From Sphingobium ummariense RL-3 (lineage in GTDB: Bacteria; Pseudomonadota; Alphaproteobacteria; Sphingomonadales; Sphingomonadaceae), in the NCBI RefSeq assembly GCF_000447205.1, contig NZ_AUWY01000022.1:1-64000 (forward strand): a DNA stretch of 64,000 nt. Direction: 5' to 3'. A model generated the notes under the pieces. That model ran no database searches and was not told the DNA's origin. It was given only the letters and a program-made list of their open reading frames with translations. Both the position numbers and the translations under genes were made by a program. Of this stretch, positions 30,931 through 39,964 are shown in pieces; within the stretch, counting starts at the first letter, position 1, and every line of letters begins with the position of its first letter.

Positions 30931-31845
30931 ATGGACCTTTACCTGCCTATCGCCAACCTGTCCGTGAACGCCCTGGTCATCATTGCGCTGGGCGGGGTCG
31001 TCGGGCTGCTTTCGGGCATGTTCGGCGTGGGCGGAGGTTTTCTCACTACGCCTCTCCTCATCTTCTACGGCATTCCGCCGACGGTGGCGGCTGCGTCCGC
31101 CGCCTCGCAGGTGACGGGCGCCAGCGTGTCGGGCGTCATGTCGCACATGGCGCGCGGCACTGTCGACTTCCGCATGGGTGGCGTCCTCATCGCCGGCGGC
31201 GTGATCGGCGCGGGCCTGGGCGTCCTGCTGTTCCGCCTCCTCCAGTCGCTCGGCCAGATCGATACGATGATCGGCATCCTCTATGTGTTGATGCTGGGCG
31301 GCATTGGCCTGCTGATGGCCAAGGAATCGATCCAGGCGCTGGTCGCGCTCAAGACTGGCAAGCGGCTCCAGGCCCGCACGCGGCGTCACCATCCGCTCGT
31401 CGCCGCCTTGCCCATGCGCTGGCGCTTTTATCGCTCCGGTCTCTACATCTCGCCGCTGGCGCCGCTGCTGCTCGGCGTGGCGACGGGCATCCTCACTATG
31501 CTGCTGGGCGTGGGTGGCGGCTTCATCCTCGTGCCCGCGATGCTCTATCTGCTCGGCATGACCACCCAGTCGGTGGTCGGCACGTCGCTGTTTCAGATCC
31601 TGTTCGTCACCATGGCGACCACCATGATGCATGCGATGACCACCAAGGCGGTTGACCTGGTTCTTGCCATGCTGCTGCTGATCGGCAGCGTCACCGGCGC
31701 GCAGATCGGTACCCGCATCTCGATGAGCATCCGGCCCGAATATCTGCGTATCCTGCTCGCCTTCATCGTACTGCTCGTCGCCGGGCGCATGGCGCTGGGG
31801 CTGGGATGGCGGCCGGACGAAATCTACAGCATCGAGGTCCAGTGA
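30931..31845 (+). CDS. Sulfite exporter TauE/SafE family permease
   Basis: The product is 304 residues with about eight membrane helices in two related halves: VVGLLSGMFGVGGGFLTTPL near residue 30 and ILTMLLGVGGGFILVPAMLY near residue 190, the repeated GVGGG motif of the TauE/SafE family. Members export sulfite, sulfoacetate or similar organosulfur anions; the substrate here is not known. It overlaps the next gene by four bases, so the two are coupled. Confidence 0.9.
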   Translation: MDLYLPIANLSVNALVIIALGGVVGLLSGMFGVGGGFLTTPLLIFYGIPPTVAAASAASQVTGASVSGVMSHMARGTVDFRMGGVLIAGGVIGAGLGVLLFRLLQSLGQIDTMIGILYVLMLGGIGLLMAKESIQALVALKTGKRLQARTRRHHPLVAALPMRWRFYRSGLYISPLAPLLLGVATGILTMLLGVGGGFILVPAMLYLLGMTTQSVVGTSLFQILFVTMATTMMHAMTTKAVDLVLAMLLLIGSVTGAQIGTRISMSIRPEYLRILLAFIVLLVAGRMALGLGWRPDEIYSIEVQ

Positions 31846-32603
31846 GGCGCGCAGCCGCTCTCTGCCTTCCGGCGGCCGCGTGGTTGCTCGGCGCCGCGGA
31901 CGAGCCTGTGCTCGTGCCCGACGTCTCCCAGCGCGAGGTGGAGATTCTCTACAGCTTCACGGGCGCCGATCTCCTGCTGTTCGGCGCCATCGTCTATCCC
32001 GACGGACGGCGGCCCGACCGCCCGGCCGATGTCGTGGTGGTGCTGAAGGGCCCCGACCAGTCGATCACGATGCGCGAAAAGAAGAAGGTCGCGGGCATCT
32101 GGGTCAATGCCGACCGCGCGCGGTTCCGCTCCGCGCCCAGTTTCTATGCCATGGCCTCCTCGCGCCCGATCTCGCAGATCGTCGACGAGCGGACGGCCGC
32201 CATCTATGAACTGGGTGTCGACAAGCTCCAGCTTTCGCCCGCCTCGCTGAACGACAGCGCCGAACTGGATCGTTTCCAGGCGGGTCTCGTCGATCTGCGC
32301 GAGCGCGCCGGTCTGTTCGTCGAGCGCCCCGGCACGGTCGAGATCACCGACGGCGTCCTCTATCGCGCCCGCCTGCCGCTTTCCGCACGGGTCGTGGTGG
32401 GCGACTATACCGCCGAGACCTTCCTGGTGCAGGACGGCCGTGTCGTCGCGGCCGCAGTGCGCGACATCAGCGTGCGCAAGTCCGGCTTCGAACGCTTCAT
32501 GGCGGTCGCGGCCGAGCGCTGGTCGTTCCTCTATGGGCTCGCCGCAATCGCGCTGGCGGTCGGCATGGGTTGGGCGGCAGGAGCGATTGCACGGCGCCTG
32601 TGA
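31842..32603 (+). CDS. TIGR02186-type membrane-anchored protein
   Basis: The product is 253 residues from a GTG start at 31842 that overlaps the permease stop (GTGA). Residues 1-17 form a signal (RRAAALCLPAAAWLLGAA). The middle is periplasmic: REVEILYSFTGADLLLFGAI, DVVVVLKGPDQSITMREKKK and IWVNADRARFRSAPSFYAMA, which match the TIGR02186 family as I know it, and a C-terminal helix (YGLAAIALAVGMGWAAGA) anchors it. The family often sits next to TauE/SafE permeases and may be its accessory subunit. The function is unproven. Confidence 0.75.
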   Translation: MRRAAALCLPAAAWLLGAADEPVLVPDVSQREVEILYSFTGADLLLFGAIVYPDGRRPDRPADVVVVLKGPDQSITMREKKKVAGIWVNADRARFRSAPSFYAMASSRPISQIVDERTAAIYELGVDKLQLSPASLNDSAELDRFQAGLVDLRERAGLFVERPGTVEITDGVLYRARLPLSARVVVGDYTAETFLVQDGRVVAAAVRDISVRKSGFERFMAVAAERWSFLYGLAAIALAVGMGWAAGAIARRL

Positions 32604-32800
32604 GCCCGCCGTCTCTCCAAAAGTTCATCCTGCCGCCAGCCTGACGCAAGTCAGGCGCTGCTACTTCCTGTCTTCAGTCGAGGCAGGAGCTCCCTTCCAG
32701 TGCACCCGGTCCGTCCTCATCCTCCATCCCGGCCGGGTCAATCCTCCCTCGCCGGCGCCCGGCACGGCGGCCTCCTCCCGTCGTGCCGGGACTGCCGCCC

Positions 32801-33520
32801 ATGACCCGCTCCGTATCCCGGCGCGTCCTGTCCGGCCTCGGGCTCGTGGCGGTGGCGATCGGCCTCTTCTTCTGGTGGATCGGCTATATCGGCGGCGGCA
32901 CCTTCATCGTGTTTCCCGCAGTCCGCCATGGACCGAAACCGCCTGCAACGGTCGCCATCGTGTTGTCCGGCGACATGGGCCTGCATTTCGGCATGGCCCC
33001 GGCCATCGCGGCCCGGCTGGCGCGGGACGGGGTGCCGGTCGTGGGAGTCAACAGCCTCGCCTATTTCCGCGCCACTCGCACGCGCCGCGACGCCACGGCC
33101 CTGCTCGACCAAGCCATGCAGCGGGCCAGGGCCATCGCGCCGTCGGCGCGGCTGGCGCTGATCGGCCAGTCCTATGGCGCCGACATGGTGCATGTTGGCC
33201 TCGCCGGGCTGCCGCCGTCCCATCGCCGCGCCATCGCACTGGTCGCACTGGTGGTGCCCGAGAACAGCGTGGAGTTCCGCGCATCGCCCGGTGAAATCTT
33301 CACTTTCGCCATGTCCGATCAGCCCGCTCTGCCGACAGCGCGAAAGCTCGACTGGGCGCCGCTGATCTGCATCCAGGGCCAGGAGGAGCGCGACAGCCTC
33401 TGTCCTTTGCTGCCGCACGCGACGCGGATCGCCCTGCCCGGCGGTCACCCGCTCCACCACGATCCCGATACGCTCTACCGCGCGTTGCGGCCCGCGCTGG
33501 TCGCACGGCACCTGATCTGA
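32801..33520 (+). CDS. AcvB/VirJ-type alpha/beta hydrolase
   Basis: The product is 239 residues from ATG 32801. An N-terminal membrane helix (9-28) anchors a periplasmic domain. VIVLSGDMG-like text (VAIVLSGDMGLHFG) and the nucleophile Ser124 in IGQSYGADM are typical of the VirJ family (PF06057), and PGGHPLHH near the end supplies the His. Agrobacterium AcvB hydrolyses lysyl-phosphatidylglycerol, and its gene is paired with lpiA. Here the mprF/lpiA gene starts 10 bp downstream, so the same role is likely. The 197 bp gap in front (32604-32800) contains only a small GCCTGAC/GTCAGGC hairpin. Confidence 0.85.
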   Translation: MTRSVSRRVLSGLGLVAVAIGLFFWWIGYIGGGTFIVFPAVRHGPKPPATVAIVLSGDMGLHFGMAPAIAARLARDGVPVVGVNSLAYFRATRTRRDATALLDQAMQRARAIAPSARLALIGQSYGADMVHVGLAGLPPSHRRAIALVALVVPENSVEFRASPGEIFTFAMSDQPALPTARKLDWAPLICIQGQEERDSLCPLLPHATRIALPGGHPLHHDPDTLYRALRPALVARHLI

Positions 33521-33530
33521 GCACCGTCCC

Positions 33531-36080
33531 GTGAGGGCTTTCCCCATCCGCGCCTCGAAGCGACTGGCGATCCTTGCCGCCATGCTGGCCCTGATGGCGC
33601 TCGGCCTTACGGCGCTGGGCGGGCTTCTGCGCAACGTGCACGCGCATCAGGTCCGGCAGGCCTTTCACGCCATTCCCTCCAAGTCGCTGCTCGCCTGTCT
33701 CGCCCTGACCGCCTCCAGCTATCTGTTACTGACCTTCTACGACGTGCTGGCGCTCCGGGCGATCGGGCGTCGCCTGCCCTATGTGAAGGCGGCGCTCGCA
33801 TCCTTCACCAGCTACACGCTCTCCCACAATCTCGGCCTTTCGCTGCTGACCGGCGGCTCAGCGCGCTACCGAATCTACGCTGCCGAGGGTCTGTCGCTGG
33901 CGGAGGTCGCGCAGGTGATCGCGCTGGCGTCGGCGACCTTCTGGGGCGGGGTGTTCGCCACGACGGCGATCGCCTGCCTGTTGTGGCCCCGGTCGGCCGC
34001 GATCGGCGCGCTCGGCCTGCCCCCGCCGCTCCTCCAGGCGATCGCCGCCGCCGTGCTACTCGCCTTCGCGACCCTCTTGTTCCTGGCCGGGCGCGGTGGG
34101 CGGCCCCTGTGCTTCCACCGCTGGCGCCTCCCCCTGCCTGGGGCACCGGCGATGCTGCTGCAACTCGCCATCGGCGCACTCGACCTCGCCGCGGCGAGCG
34201 CCGCACTGTTCGTGCTGGTTCCCGGACTGGGAACGCCGATGTGGCCCGCCTTCTTCATCGCCTATGCCACCGCCATCATCGTCGCGTTGCTCAGCCACGT
34301 ACCAGGCGGCGTCGGCGTGTTCGAAGCGGTGATCCTCGCCGCGCTGCCGCCGGAGATCGACCGGGCCCAATGGGCGGCCGCGCTGATCGCCTATCGGCTG
34401 ATCTACTACCTCCTTCCCTTCGCCGTCGCCGCCTCTCTCGTCCTCGTCCGCGAAGGGCAGCGGCTGAGGCACCCTATGGGCCGCACCCTGCGCGGCCTGC
34501 GGATGGTCACCACGGGCCTCGCGCCCCTGATGACGGCGGCGCTGGTCTTTCTGTGCGGAGCGATGCTGCTGATCTCGGGTTCACTGCCCGCCATCCCGCA
34601 TCGCATCGCCCTGCTCGACGCCGTCGTGCCGCTCGCCTTCATCGAGGCATCGCATATGGCCGGCAGCCTGGTGGGCGCGGCGCTGCTGGTGCTTTCGGCA
34701 GGACTCTACCGGCGGCTCGACGGCGCCTTCTGGCTGACGCGCGGCCTGCTGATCGCAGGCGCCTGCTTCTCTCTCGCAAAGGGGCTGGACTATGAGGAAG
34801 CGGCCATCGCCCTGCTGATCGCGGGCATGCTGCAATGGACGAAGCCGGCCTTCTATCGCCGGACCCGCCTGATCAACGCAGCCTTCACCCCGGGCTGGAT
34901 TGCGACCGTGGCGACGGTGGTGGGCCTGTCGCTGTGGATCGGCTTCTTCGCCTACAAGCATGTCGAATATAGTAACGAGCTCTGGTGGCATTTCGCGGAG
35001 CGCGGCGACGCGTCCCGCTTCCTGCGAGCCAGCCTCGGCACGGCGCTGTTCCTGGCGGTGGTGGCGCTGTGGCGGCTGTTCCGCCCTGCCCCAACCGATG
35101 CGCATCCGGGCGACGGACGAGGTCCGCCGGAGCCCGCCCTCACCCTCGCGCGCAGGGCAGACGCCAACCTGGCGCTGACCGGTGACAAATACTTCCTGTC
35201 GTCGGAAAGCGGCCGCTGCTTTCTCATGTACCGGCAACGCGGCCATAGCTGGATCGTCATGGGCGACCCGGTCGGCGACCGACGCGAATGGGCTGACCTC
35301 CTCTGGCGCCTGCGCGAACGAGCCGACGCGGCCCAGGGCCGCTTGCTCCTTTACCAGATCAGTGCGGACTGCCTGCCGCTCGCCATCGAGACGGGTCTGC
35401 AGGTCGTCAAATATGGCGAGGAGGCGCATATCGACCTCCGGACCTTCTCGCTGGATGGCCCAGGCGCCAAGTCGCTGCGCCATGCCGCCCGGCGCGCGGC
35501 GCGAGACGGCGCCAGCTTCGAAATCCTGCCTGCCAGACGAATCGACGCGGTGATGGATGAACTGGCGCGCGTTTCGACGGACTGGCTCCAGGCGAAGCGC
35601 CAGAAGGAAAAGCATTTCAGCATTGGCAGTTTCAATCCCGCCTATATGCGCCGCTTCGACTGTGCGCTCGTCCGGCGCGAGGGCGCGATCGTCGCCTTCG
35701 CCAACATCTGGACCACGCCCGACCGTTCCGAACTGTCGGTCGACCTGATGCGCCACAGCGTCGATGCGCCCTATGGCACGATGGACTTCCTCTTCACCCG
35801 GCTGATGCAATGGGGCCGGGATCAGGGCTATGCCTGGTTCAACCTGGGCATGGCGCCGCTGTCTGGCCTCGAGGCGCGCCGGCTGGCGCCCTTATGGTCG
35901 AAGCTTGGCGCGCTGGTCTACGAACATGGCAACAGGCTCTACGGCTTCGAAGGGCTGCGGGCATATAAGACGAAATTCTCGCCGCTCTGGGAACCGCGCT
36001 ATGTGGCGGGGGGACAGGGGCTCGCGCTCGGCCGGGCGCTGATCGACCTCCAGGCGCTGATTGGCGACGGACGGGGCTGA
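33531..36080 (+). CDS. mprF: Bifunctional lysyl-phosphatidylglycerol flippase/synthetase
   Basis: The product is 849 residues from GTG 33531, 10 bp after the AcvB-like gene. Residues 1-about 520 carry some twelve to fourteen membrane helices forming the flippase (SHNLGLSLLTGGSARYRIY, SHVPGGVGVFEAVILAALPP are characteristic). Residues about 540-849 form the cytoplasmic tRNA-dependent aminoacyl transferase (DUF2156-like): DKYFLSSESGRCFLMYRQRG, MGDPVGDRREWADLLWRLRE, LRHAARRAARDGASFEILPA and WFNLGMAPLSGLE. It adds Lys (or Ala) to phosphatidylglycerol and flips the product outward, lowering surface charge and protecting against cationic peptides and acid. Confidence 0.93.
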   Translation: MRAFPIRASKRLAILAAMLALMALGLTALGGLLRNVHAHQVRQAFHAIPSKSLLACLALTASSYLLLTFYDVLALRAIGRRLPYVKAALASFTSYTLSHNLGLSLLTGGSARYRIYAAEGLSLAEVAQVIALASATFWGGVFATTAIACLLWPRSAAIGALGLPPPLLQAIAAAVLLAFATLLFLAGRGGRPLCFHRWRLPLPGAPAMLLQLAIGALDLAAASAALFVLVPGLGTPMWPAFFIAYATAIIVALLSHVPGGVGVFEAVILAALPPEIDRAQWAAALIAYRLIYYLLPFAVAASLVLVREGQRLRHPMGRTLRGLRMVTTGLAPLMTAALVFLCGAMLLISGSLPAIPHRIALLDAVVPLAFIEASHMAGSLVGAALLVLSAGLYRRLDGAFWLTRGLLIAGACFSLAKGLDYEEAAIALLIAGMLQWTKPAFYRRTRLINAAFTPGWIATVATVVGLSLWIGFFAYKHVEYSNELWWHFAERGDASRFLRASLGTALFLAVVALWRLFRPAPTDAHPGDGRGPPEPALTLARRADANLALTGDKYFLSSESGRCFLMYRQRGHSWIVMGDPVGDRREWADLLWRLRERADAAQGRLLLYQISADCLPLAIETGLQVVKYGEEAHIDLRTFSLDGPGAKSLRHAARRAARDGASFEILPARRIDAVMDELARVSTDWLQAKRQKEKHFSIGSFNPAYMRRFDCALVRREGAIVAFANIWTTPDRSELSVDLMRHSVDAPYGTMDFLFTRLMQWGRDQGYAWFNLGMAPLSGLEARRLAPLWSKLGALVYEHGNRLYGFEGLRAYKTKFSPLWEPRYVAGGQGLALGRALIDLQALIGDGRG

Positions 36081-36123
36081 CGACCCTTCACCCCGTCGCC
36101 CTCCACATGCTAGCGTAAATGGC

Positions 36124-36501
36124 ATGCGCGGCATTCATCATATTGCGATCATCGGCTCCGACTATCAGCGGTCGCGGCATTTCTATTCGGTCATCCTGGG
36201 CTTCCCGATCCTGCATGAGGTGTTTCGGGAGGAGCGCCAGTCATGGAAGTGCGACCTCGACGCCGGCAATGCGCGGATCGAACTCTTCTCCTTCCCCGCG
36301 CCGCCGCCGCGCCCGTCCCGGCCCGAAGCCTGCGGTCTTCGCCACCTCTCCTTCAGCGTGGACGACCTGCAGACGGAGGTCGATCGTCTGGAGGCGCAGG
36401 GCGTGACATGCGAACCTATTCGCGTCGATCCCTATACAGGGCAGCGCTTCACCTTCTTCGCTGATCCGGACGGACTGCCGCTGGAATTATATGAGGAGTG
36501 A
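36124..36501 (+). CDS. VOC-family metalloenzyme (YaeR/GloA2-like)
   Basis: The product is 125 residues from ATG 36124. It is a glyoxalase/bleomycin-resistance fold with two beta-alpha-beta-beta-beta repeats. Metal ligands are likely His5 (RGIHHIAIIGSDYQRSR), Glu near 48 (ARIELFSFP), His in CGLRHLSFSVDD, and Glu in GLPLELYEE. The IHHIAIIGSDY start and FPAPPPRPSRPEACGLRHL middle are typical of the YaeR (GloA2) subgroup, whose substrate is unknown. Confidence 0.85.
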   Translation: MRGIHHIAIIGSDYQRSRHFYSVILGFPILHEVFREERQSWKCDLDAGNARIELFSFPAPPPRPSRPEACGLRHLSFSVDDLQTEVDRLEAQGVTCEPIRVDPYTGQRFTFFADPDGLPLELYEE

Positions 36502-36573
36502 TCGGAGGGGTTGAAAAGGCATTGACGCCGGTACAGGACCAGGAAGACGATAGCGCGAGTGGCTTGGCCGGCG

Positions 36574-36601
36574 TTGACAAGCCGCAGCCATGCCATATTT
36601 G
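36574..36601 (+). promoter_or_regulatory. Probable promoter of the LacI-family regulator
   Basis: TTGACA and TATTTG are spaced by 16 bp, 88 bp before the TTG start at 36689. No clear operator palindrome of the locus type lies here, so the regulator may not repress itself. Confidence 0.45.
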
Positions 36602-36688
36602 TCGTACATAATTGGGGGGCCGCCGCGTTTCCGGACACGCACGGCTTCGCGCTGCCAAGAAGCGGCCTGAAGGGAGCGATAGTAGATT

Positions 36689-37747
36689 TTGGCGACCGAG
36701 CCTGACCGGACCAGCGATGGAAAGCTCCCGACCATCCGCGACGTCGCGGCGCGCGCCGGCGTGTCCGTCATGACGGTGTCGCGCGTCATCAACAAGCAAA
36801 GCTGGGTCAGCCCCAAGACCCGCAGCCGCGTCGAGGAAGCCATTGCCGCTCTCAATTACGCGCCCAGCGCGGTCGCGCGCGCGCTGGCGGGCAGCGACGA
36901 TCGGCGCGTCGCGCTTCTCTACCGCGCCAGCACCACCTCGGCCTATCTCGGCGAACTTCTGCTCGGCGCACTCGACAATGCCGCCGATCACCGGCTTCAC
37001 TTGGTGGTAGAGCGCTGCGATGGGGCGAGCGCCGAGGAGATCGTCGCCCAGGTCCAGCACGCCCGTGTCTCCGGAGTGATCCTGCCGCCGCCACTGTGCG
37101 ACTGGCGGGAACTGATCGAGGCGCTTGCGGCGAAGAAGATCAAGGCGGTGTCGATCGCTCCTGATATCGTCGATTCAGGCGAGCTCACGATCGCCATCGA
37201 CGACAAGCATGCCGCGTTTGAGATGACCCGCCACCTGATCGAGCTAGGCCACCGGAATATCGGCTTCATCAAGGGTAATCCGCAGCACCGCGCCAGCGCC
37301 CGGCGGCTGGAGGGATTCCGCCAGGCGATGCGCGCCAATGGCCTGTCGGACGACGAGCAATGGATTGTGCCGGGCGACTTCAGCTACCGCTCGGGGCTGG
37401 ACGCGGCCGAACGGCTGCTCGACCTGCCGGTACGCCCCACCGCAATCTTCGCCTGCAATGACGACATGGCGGCGGCGGCGATCACCATCGCCCACCAGCG
37501 TCAGATCGACGTGCCGGCGCAGCTGACCGTCTGCGGCTTCGACGATACGCCGCTGGCCAACGCCATCTGGCCGACGCTGACGACGATCCACCAGCCGATC
37601 CGCGACATGAGTCGCGAGGCGCTGGCCCTGCTCGCCGCGGAAATCCGCGAGGGCGGGACGGCGAACCCCCATGTGAAGCTCGATTATCGCCTCATCCGCC
37701 GTCAATCCGACGCGGTACCGCCCCGGCGCCCCAAGACCGGGGTCTGA
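36689..37747 (+). CDS. LacI-family transcriptional repressor
   Basis: The product is 352 residues from TTG 36689 (AGGGAG site, slightly long spacing). The helix-turn-helix is TIRDVAARAGVSVMTVSRVI (15-34), followed by the hinge helix ALNYAPSAVARALAG. The rest is a periplasmic-binding-protein fold (RVALLYRAST, VSGVILPPPLCDWRELI, AIDDKHAAFEMTRHLIELGH, FKxxNDD-like FACNDDMAAAAI, VCGFDDTPLANAIWPTLTTI). It probably senses a sugar. TGGTAGCGCTACCA-like palindromes near the receptor, SapC and GH43 genes are its likely operators; they resemble the xylose-responsive XylR operator of Caulobacter as I recall it. Confidence 0.95.
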   Translation: MATEPDRTSDGKLPTIRDVAARAGVSVMTVSRVINKQSWVSPKTRSRVEEAIAALNYAPSAVARALAGSDDRRVALLYRASTTSAYLGELLLGALDNAADHRLHLVVERCDGASAEEIVAQVQHARVSGVILPPPLCDWRELIEALAAKKIKAVSIAPDIVDSGELTIAIDDKHAAFEMTRHLIELGHRNIGFIKGNPQHRASARRLEGFRQAMRANGLSDDEQWIVPGDFSYRSGLDAAERLLDLPVRPTAIFACNDDMAAAAITIAHQRQIDVPAQLTVCGFDDTPLANAIWPTLTTIHQPIRDMSREALALLAAEIREGGTANPHVKLDYRLIRRQSDAVPPRRPKTGV

Positions 37748-37798
37748 AAGAAGTCCCGCGGGCAGGTTGCGATGCGGCAATTGCAACTCCTTCAGCCA

Positions 37799-37814
37799 TA
37801 GGTAGCGCTACCAT
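37799..37814. promoter_or_regulatory. LacI-type operator palindrome between converging genes
   Basis: TAGGTAGCGCTACCAT contains the perfect 12 bp palindrome GGTAGCGCTACC. It is the best-conserved copy in the locus, yet it lies after the regulator stop codon and after the esterase stop codon. It may be an auxiliary site for looping or a relic. Confidence 0.6.
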
Positions 37815-37837
37815 CGCCCGTCCGATGGCAGCCTCTC

Positions 37838-38908
37838 TTATTTGGCAGGTGCGAAGGACAAATGCTGGGAGAAGAAGGGCAGAACCTTGTCTTGGAAACG
37901 GAAGGCGACGCGGTTGGTATGGTCGCCCTCATAGATCTCGAAGCTGTTCGCAATCCTGTAGCTGTCCAGCACCTCGTGCAGCCGGGTCGCGTCGCCCCTC
38001 AGCCCGTCCTTGTCGCCTACATCAATGGCAATCGCCCGATATTGCCGCAGGTTACCGACATATTGGTCGACGAAAGCGAGCGGCGCATTGGCCGACCATT
38101 TTGCGAGCACCTCGGGCTGAACCTGGCCATCCTTCACAGGCAGGTCGACATAGAGCGGCGGCTTGGCGGGATTGGGCGACCAGGCGGCGGCCGAAGCCAA
38201 TTGCGCGCGCAGGAAGAAGGGCAGGCTCGCCGACTCCGCGGGTGAAGTGATCTTCTCCAGCGCTTCCAGACCCTTGGGGTCCATATTGCCGGCGGTCCGC
38301 GGCGACAGACAGCAGGGGCTCATCATGTAGATCGCGCCGAAGGTCTCCGGATATTTCATACCGATCCGGCTGGTCCCGTACCCGCCCATCGAGTGGCCGG
38401 CCAGCCCCCGGCTCGTCCGGTCGGCGATCGTGCGATAATGGCCGTCGATATAGCGGACCAAGTCGCGCGCGATGAAGGTCTCGAAATCGCCCGTCGTGAC
38501 CGAGCGCGAATACATCGACCCGTTATGCACCGTCTTCGAATCGGGCAGGACGATGATCATTTCCTGCGTCCCCTTGGCAAAGGCTGATTCGATCGTCTGC
38601 GGCACATGGATTTCCTTCGTCCACTGTTCCGCACCGATGGAATAGCCATGCAGCGCATAGAGCACCGGATAGCGGCGGCGCGGGTTGGACGCATAGCTGG
38701 GCGGCAGCACCACCAGCACGTCGCGGTCCGCGCTTTCTCCTTCCAGATTTCCGGCGATTGTCGGCGCGTGCACCTTGATCTTCTGAACCGTCACCGGCTT
38801 CGCGCCGGGAACCGCGGGCGGTGTCTCGGTCCCCGCCTGGGCCCAGGCGGACGGCGCCCCCGACAGCAGCATCATAGCCGTCAGCGATGCAAACAGACGT
38901 GGTGACAT
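37838..38908 (-). CDS. Exported esterase of the CE1/esterase D type
   Basis: The product is 356 residues. A signal peptide (residues 1-23, ending SAWAQ) exports it. The alpha/beta-hydrolase domain has RRRYPVLYALHGYSIGAEQW (oxyanion region), the nucleophile in GLAGHSMGGYGTSRIG, and the catalytic His in YEGDHTNRVAFRF. This is the putative-esterase family (PF00756) that includes feruloyl and acetyl-xylan esterases. Placed with a GH43 enzyme and a CUT-type receptor, it may remove side groups from xylan; that is inference. It is the last gene of the SapC-cupin-esterase run. Confidence 0.85.
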   Translation of the reverse strand: MSPRLFASLTAMMLLSGAPSAWAQAGTETPPAVPGAKPVTVQKIKVHAPTIAGNLEGESADRDVLVVLPPSYASNPRRRYPVLYALHGYSIGAEQWTKEIHVPQTIESAFAKGTQEMIIVLPDSKTVHNGSMYSRSVTTGDFETFIARDLVRYIDGHYRTIADRTSRGLAGHSMGGYGTSRIGMKYPETFGAIYMMSPCCLSPRTAGNMDPKGLEALEKITSPAESASLPFFLRAQLASAAAWSPNPAKPPLYVDLPVKDGQVQPEVLAKWSANAPLAFVDQYVGNLRQYRAIAIDVGDKDGLRGDATRLHEVLDSYRIANSFEIYEGDHTNRVAFRFQDKVLPFFSQHLSFAPAK

Positions 38909-38946
38909 GGCACGCTACTCCCTTCGTTTCTTATGAAATTTCCTTC

Positions 38947-39957
38947 TCAGGCGCCGCGCAGCAAGCGCATCGCCCAGGCCCTTATGCGTCCGTAATTTCC
39001 CTGCCCGAGCGGCCCCAGCACTCCATGCTTCTCCGGCGACAGGTGCGCGAGCGGATGGCCCTCGGGCCGAAAGACATAATGGTCGAAATAGGCGCGCCAC
39101 GCCTGCCTTTCGGCCTCGGGCCGTTCGGCGATGGCGATCATGGACAGCAGCATCGTGGGAAAGGGCACATCCGGGCCCGCCGCGAACGCATCCCACCAGT
39201 AATTCGCCAGCACGTTGAAGGGCGCCGTGGCTTCCACCTGATGCCACCAGAGCTTGGGCAAGTACAAGGCATCGCCAGGCTCCAGATCGACAGTGATCGC
39301 CCGGGCAGCGGCGGCGGCGAAGCGGGGATAGCGCGGATCGCCCGGTGCGGCTCCGGCCGCCAGGCTGACGGGCTGCCCCGCCATCGTATGGTCGATCGGC
39401 CCGACATAGAGGTCGGCGATCGCGTCGGGCGGATACAGCGTGAAGCGCCGCCGCCCCGCAATGACGCAGGCCAGATTGTCGTAAGTGTCGAAATGGCAGG
39501 CGATGGTCGACGCATTGCCCATCCAGATGCGCGGCCGCATATGGGGCGCCATGGCGGCCAGGCTGTTTTCCTTGGGAAAGCGGGCCAGATACTGGTCCGT
39601 GGGCAGGGAACCCATGTAGAGCGTCTCGGTCGCGCCGTCCGCGGCATTGGCCAGGATTCGGGCGAGCGCCTGTTCCACCCGCATCGTCTCGCGCGCGAAG
39701 TTGAAGCCCTCCAGCCCCTCGCCATAATGATAGCGGCCCCCAATGGCCCGCGCACCGATGAACGCCTCGGCGATCTCGCCACCGTCCAGACCCGCCAGAT
39801 AGGCGGCGCAGGCCGCATCCGAATCGGAAGCCTGGCACACCGCGGGCCAGCTGGCGCACAATCCCGCGATCAGCGTCGGTCGGCACTCGCCGGCGAGACT
39901 GCGCAGCGCCGCCGGATCCGAGAGCGCACCCGCCTCGACTCTGTCGATCTCCGGCAT
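38947..39957 (-). CDS. Cupin-like (JmjC-type) protein of a TonB-receptor locus
   Basis: The product is 336 residues from ATG 39957 (GAGGCGGGG site). A cupin_8 barrel holds the Fe(II) site HFDTYDN (H-x-D), with the distal His likely in LPKLWWHQVEA. Supporting segments are RRRFTLYPPDAIADLYVGPI, DLEPGDALYLPKLWWHQVEA and NVLANYWWD. This is the protein type that sits next to SapC and tryptophan-halogenase genes in carbohydrate-utilisation (CUT) loci; it resembles 2-oxoglutarate-dependent hydroxylases, but its substrate is unknown. It starts 7 bp after the SapC stop codon. Confidence 0.82.
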   Translation of the reverse strand: MPEIDRVEAGALSDPAALRSLAGECRPTLIAGLCASWPAVCQASDSDAACAAYLAGLDGGEIAEAFIGARAIGGRYHYGEGLEGFNFARETMRVEQALARILANAADGATETLYMGSLPTDQYLARFPKENSLAAMAPHMRPRIWMGNASTIACHFDTYDNLACVIAGRRRFTLYPPDAIADLYVGPIDHTMAGQPVSLAAGAAPGDPRYPRFAAAAARAITVDLEPGDALYLPKLWWHQVEATAPFNVLANYWWDAFAAGPDVPFPTMLLSMIAIAERPEAERQAWRAYFDHYVFRPEGHPLAHLSPEKHGVLGPLGQGNYGRIRAWAMRLLRGA

Positions 39958-39964
39958 CCCCGCC

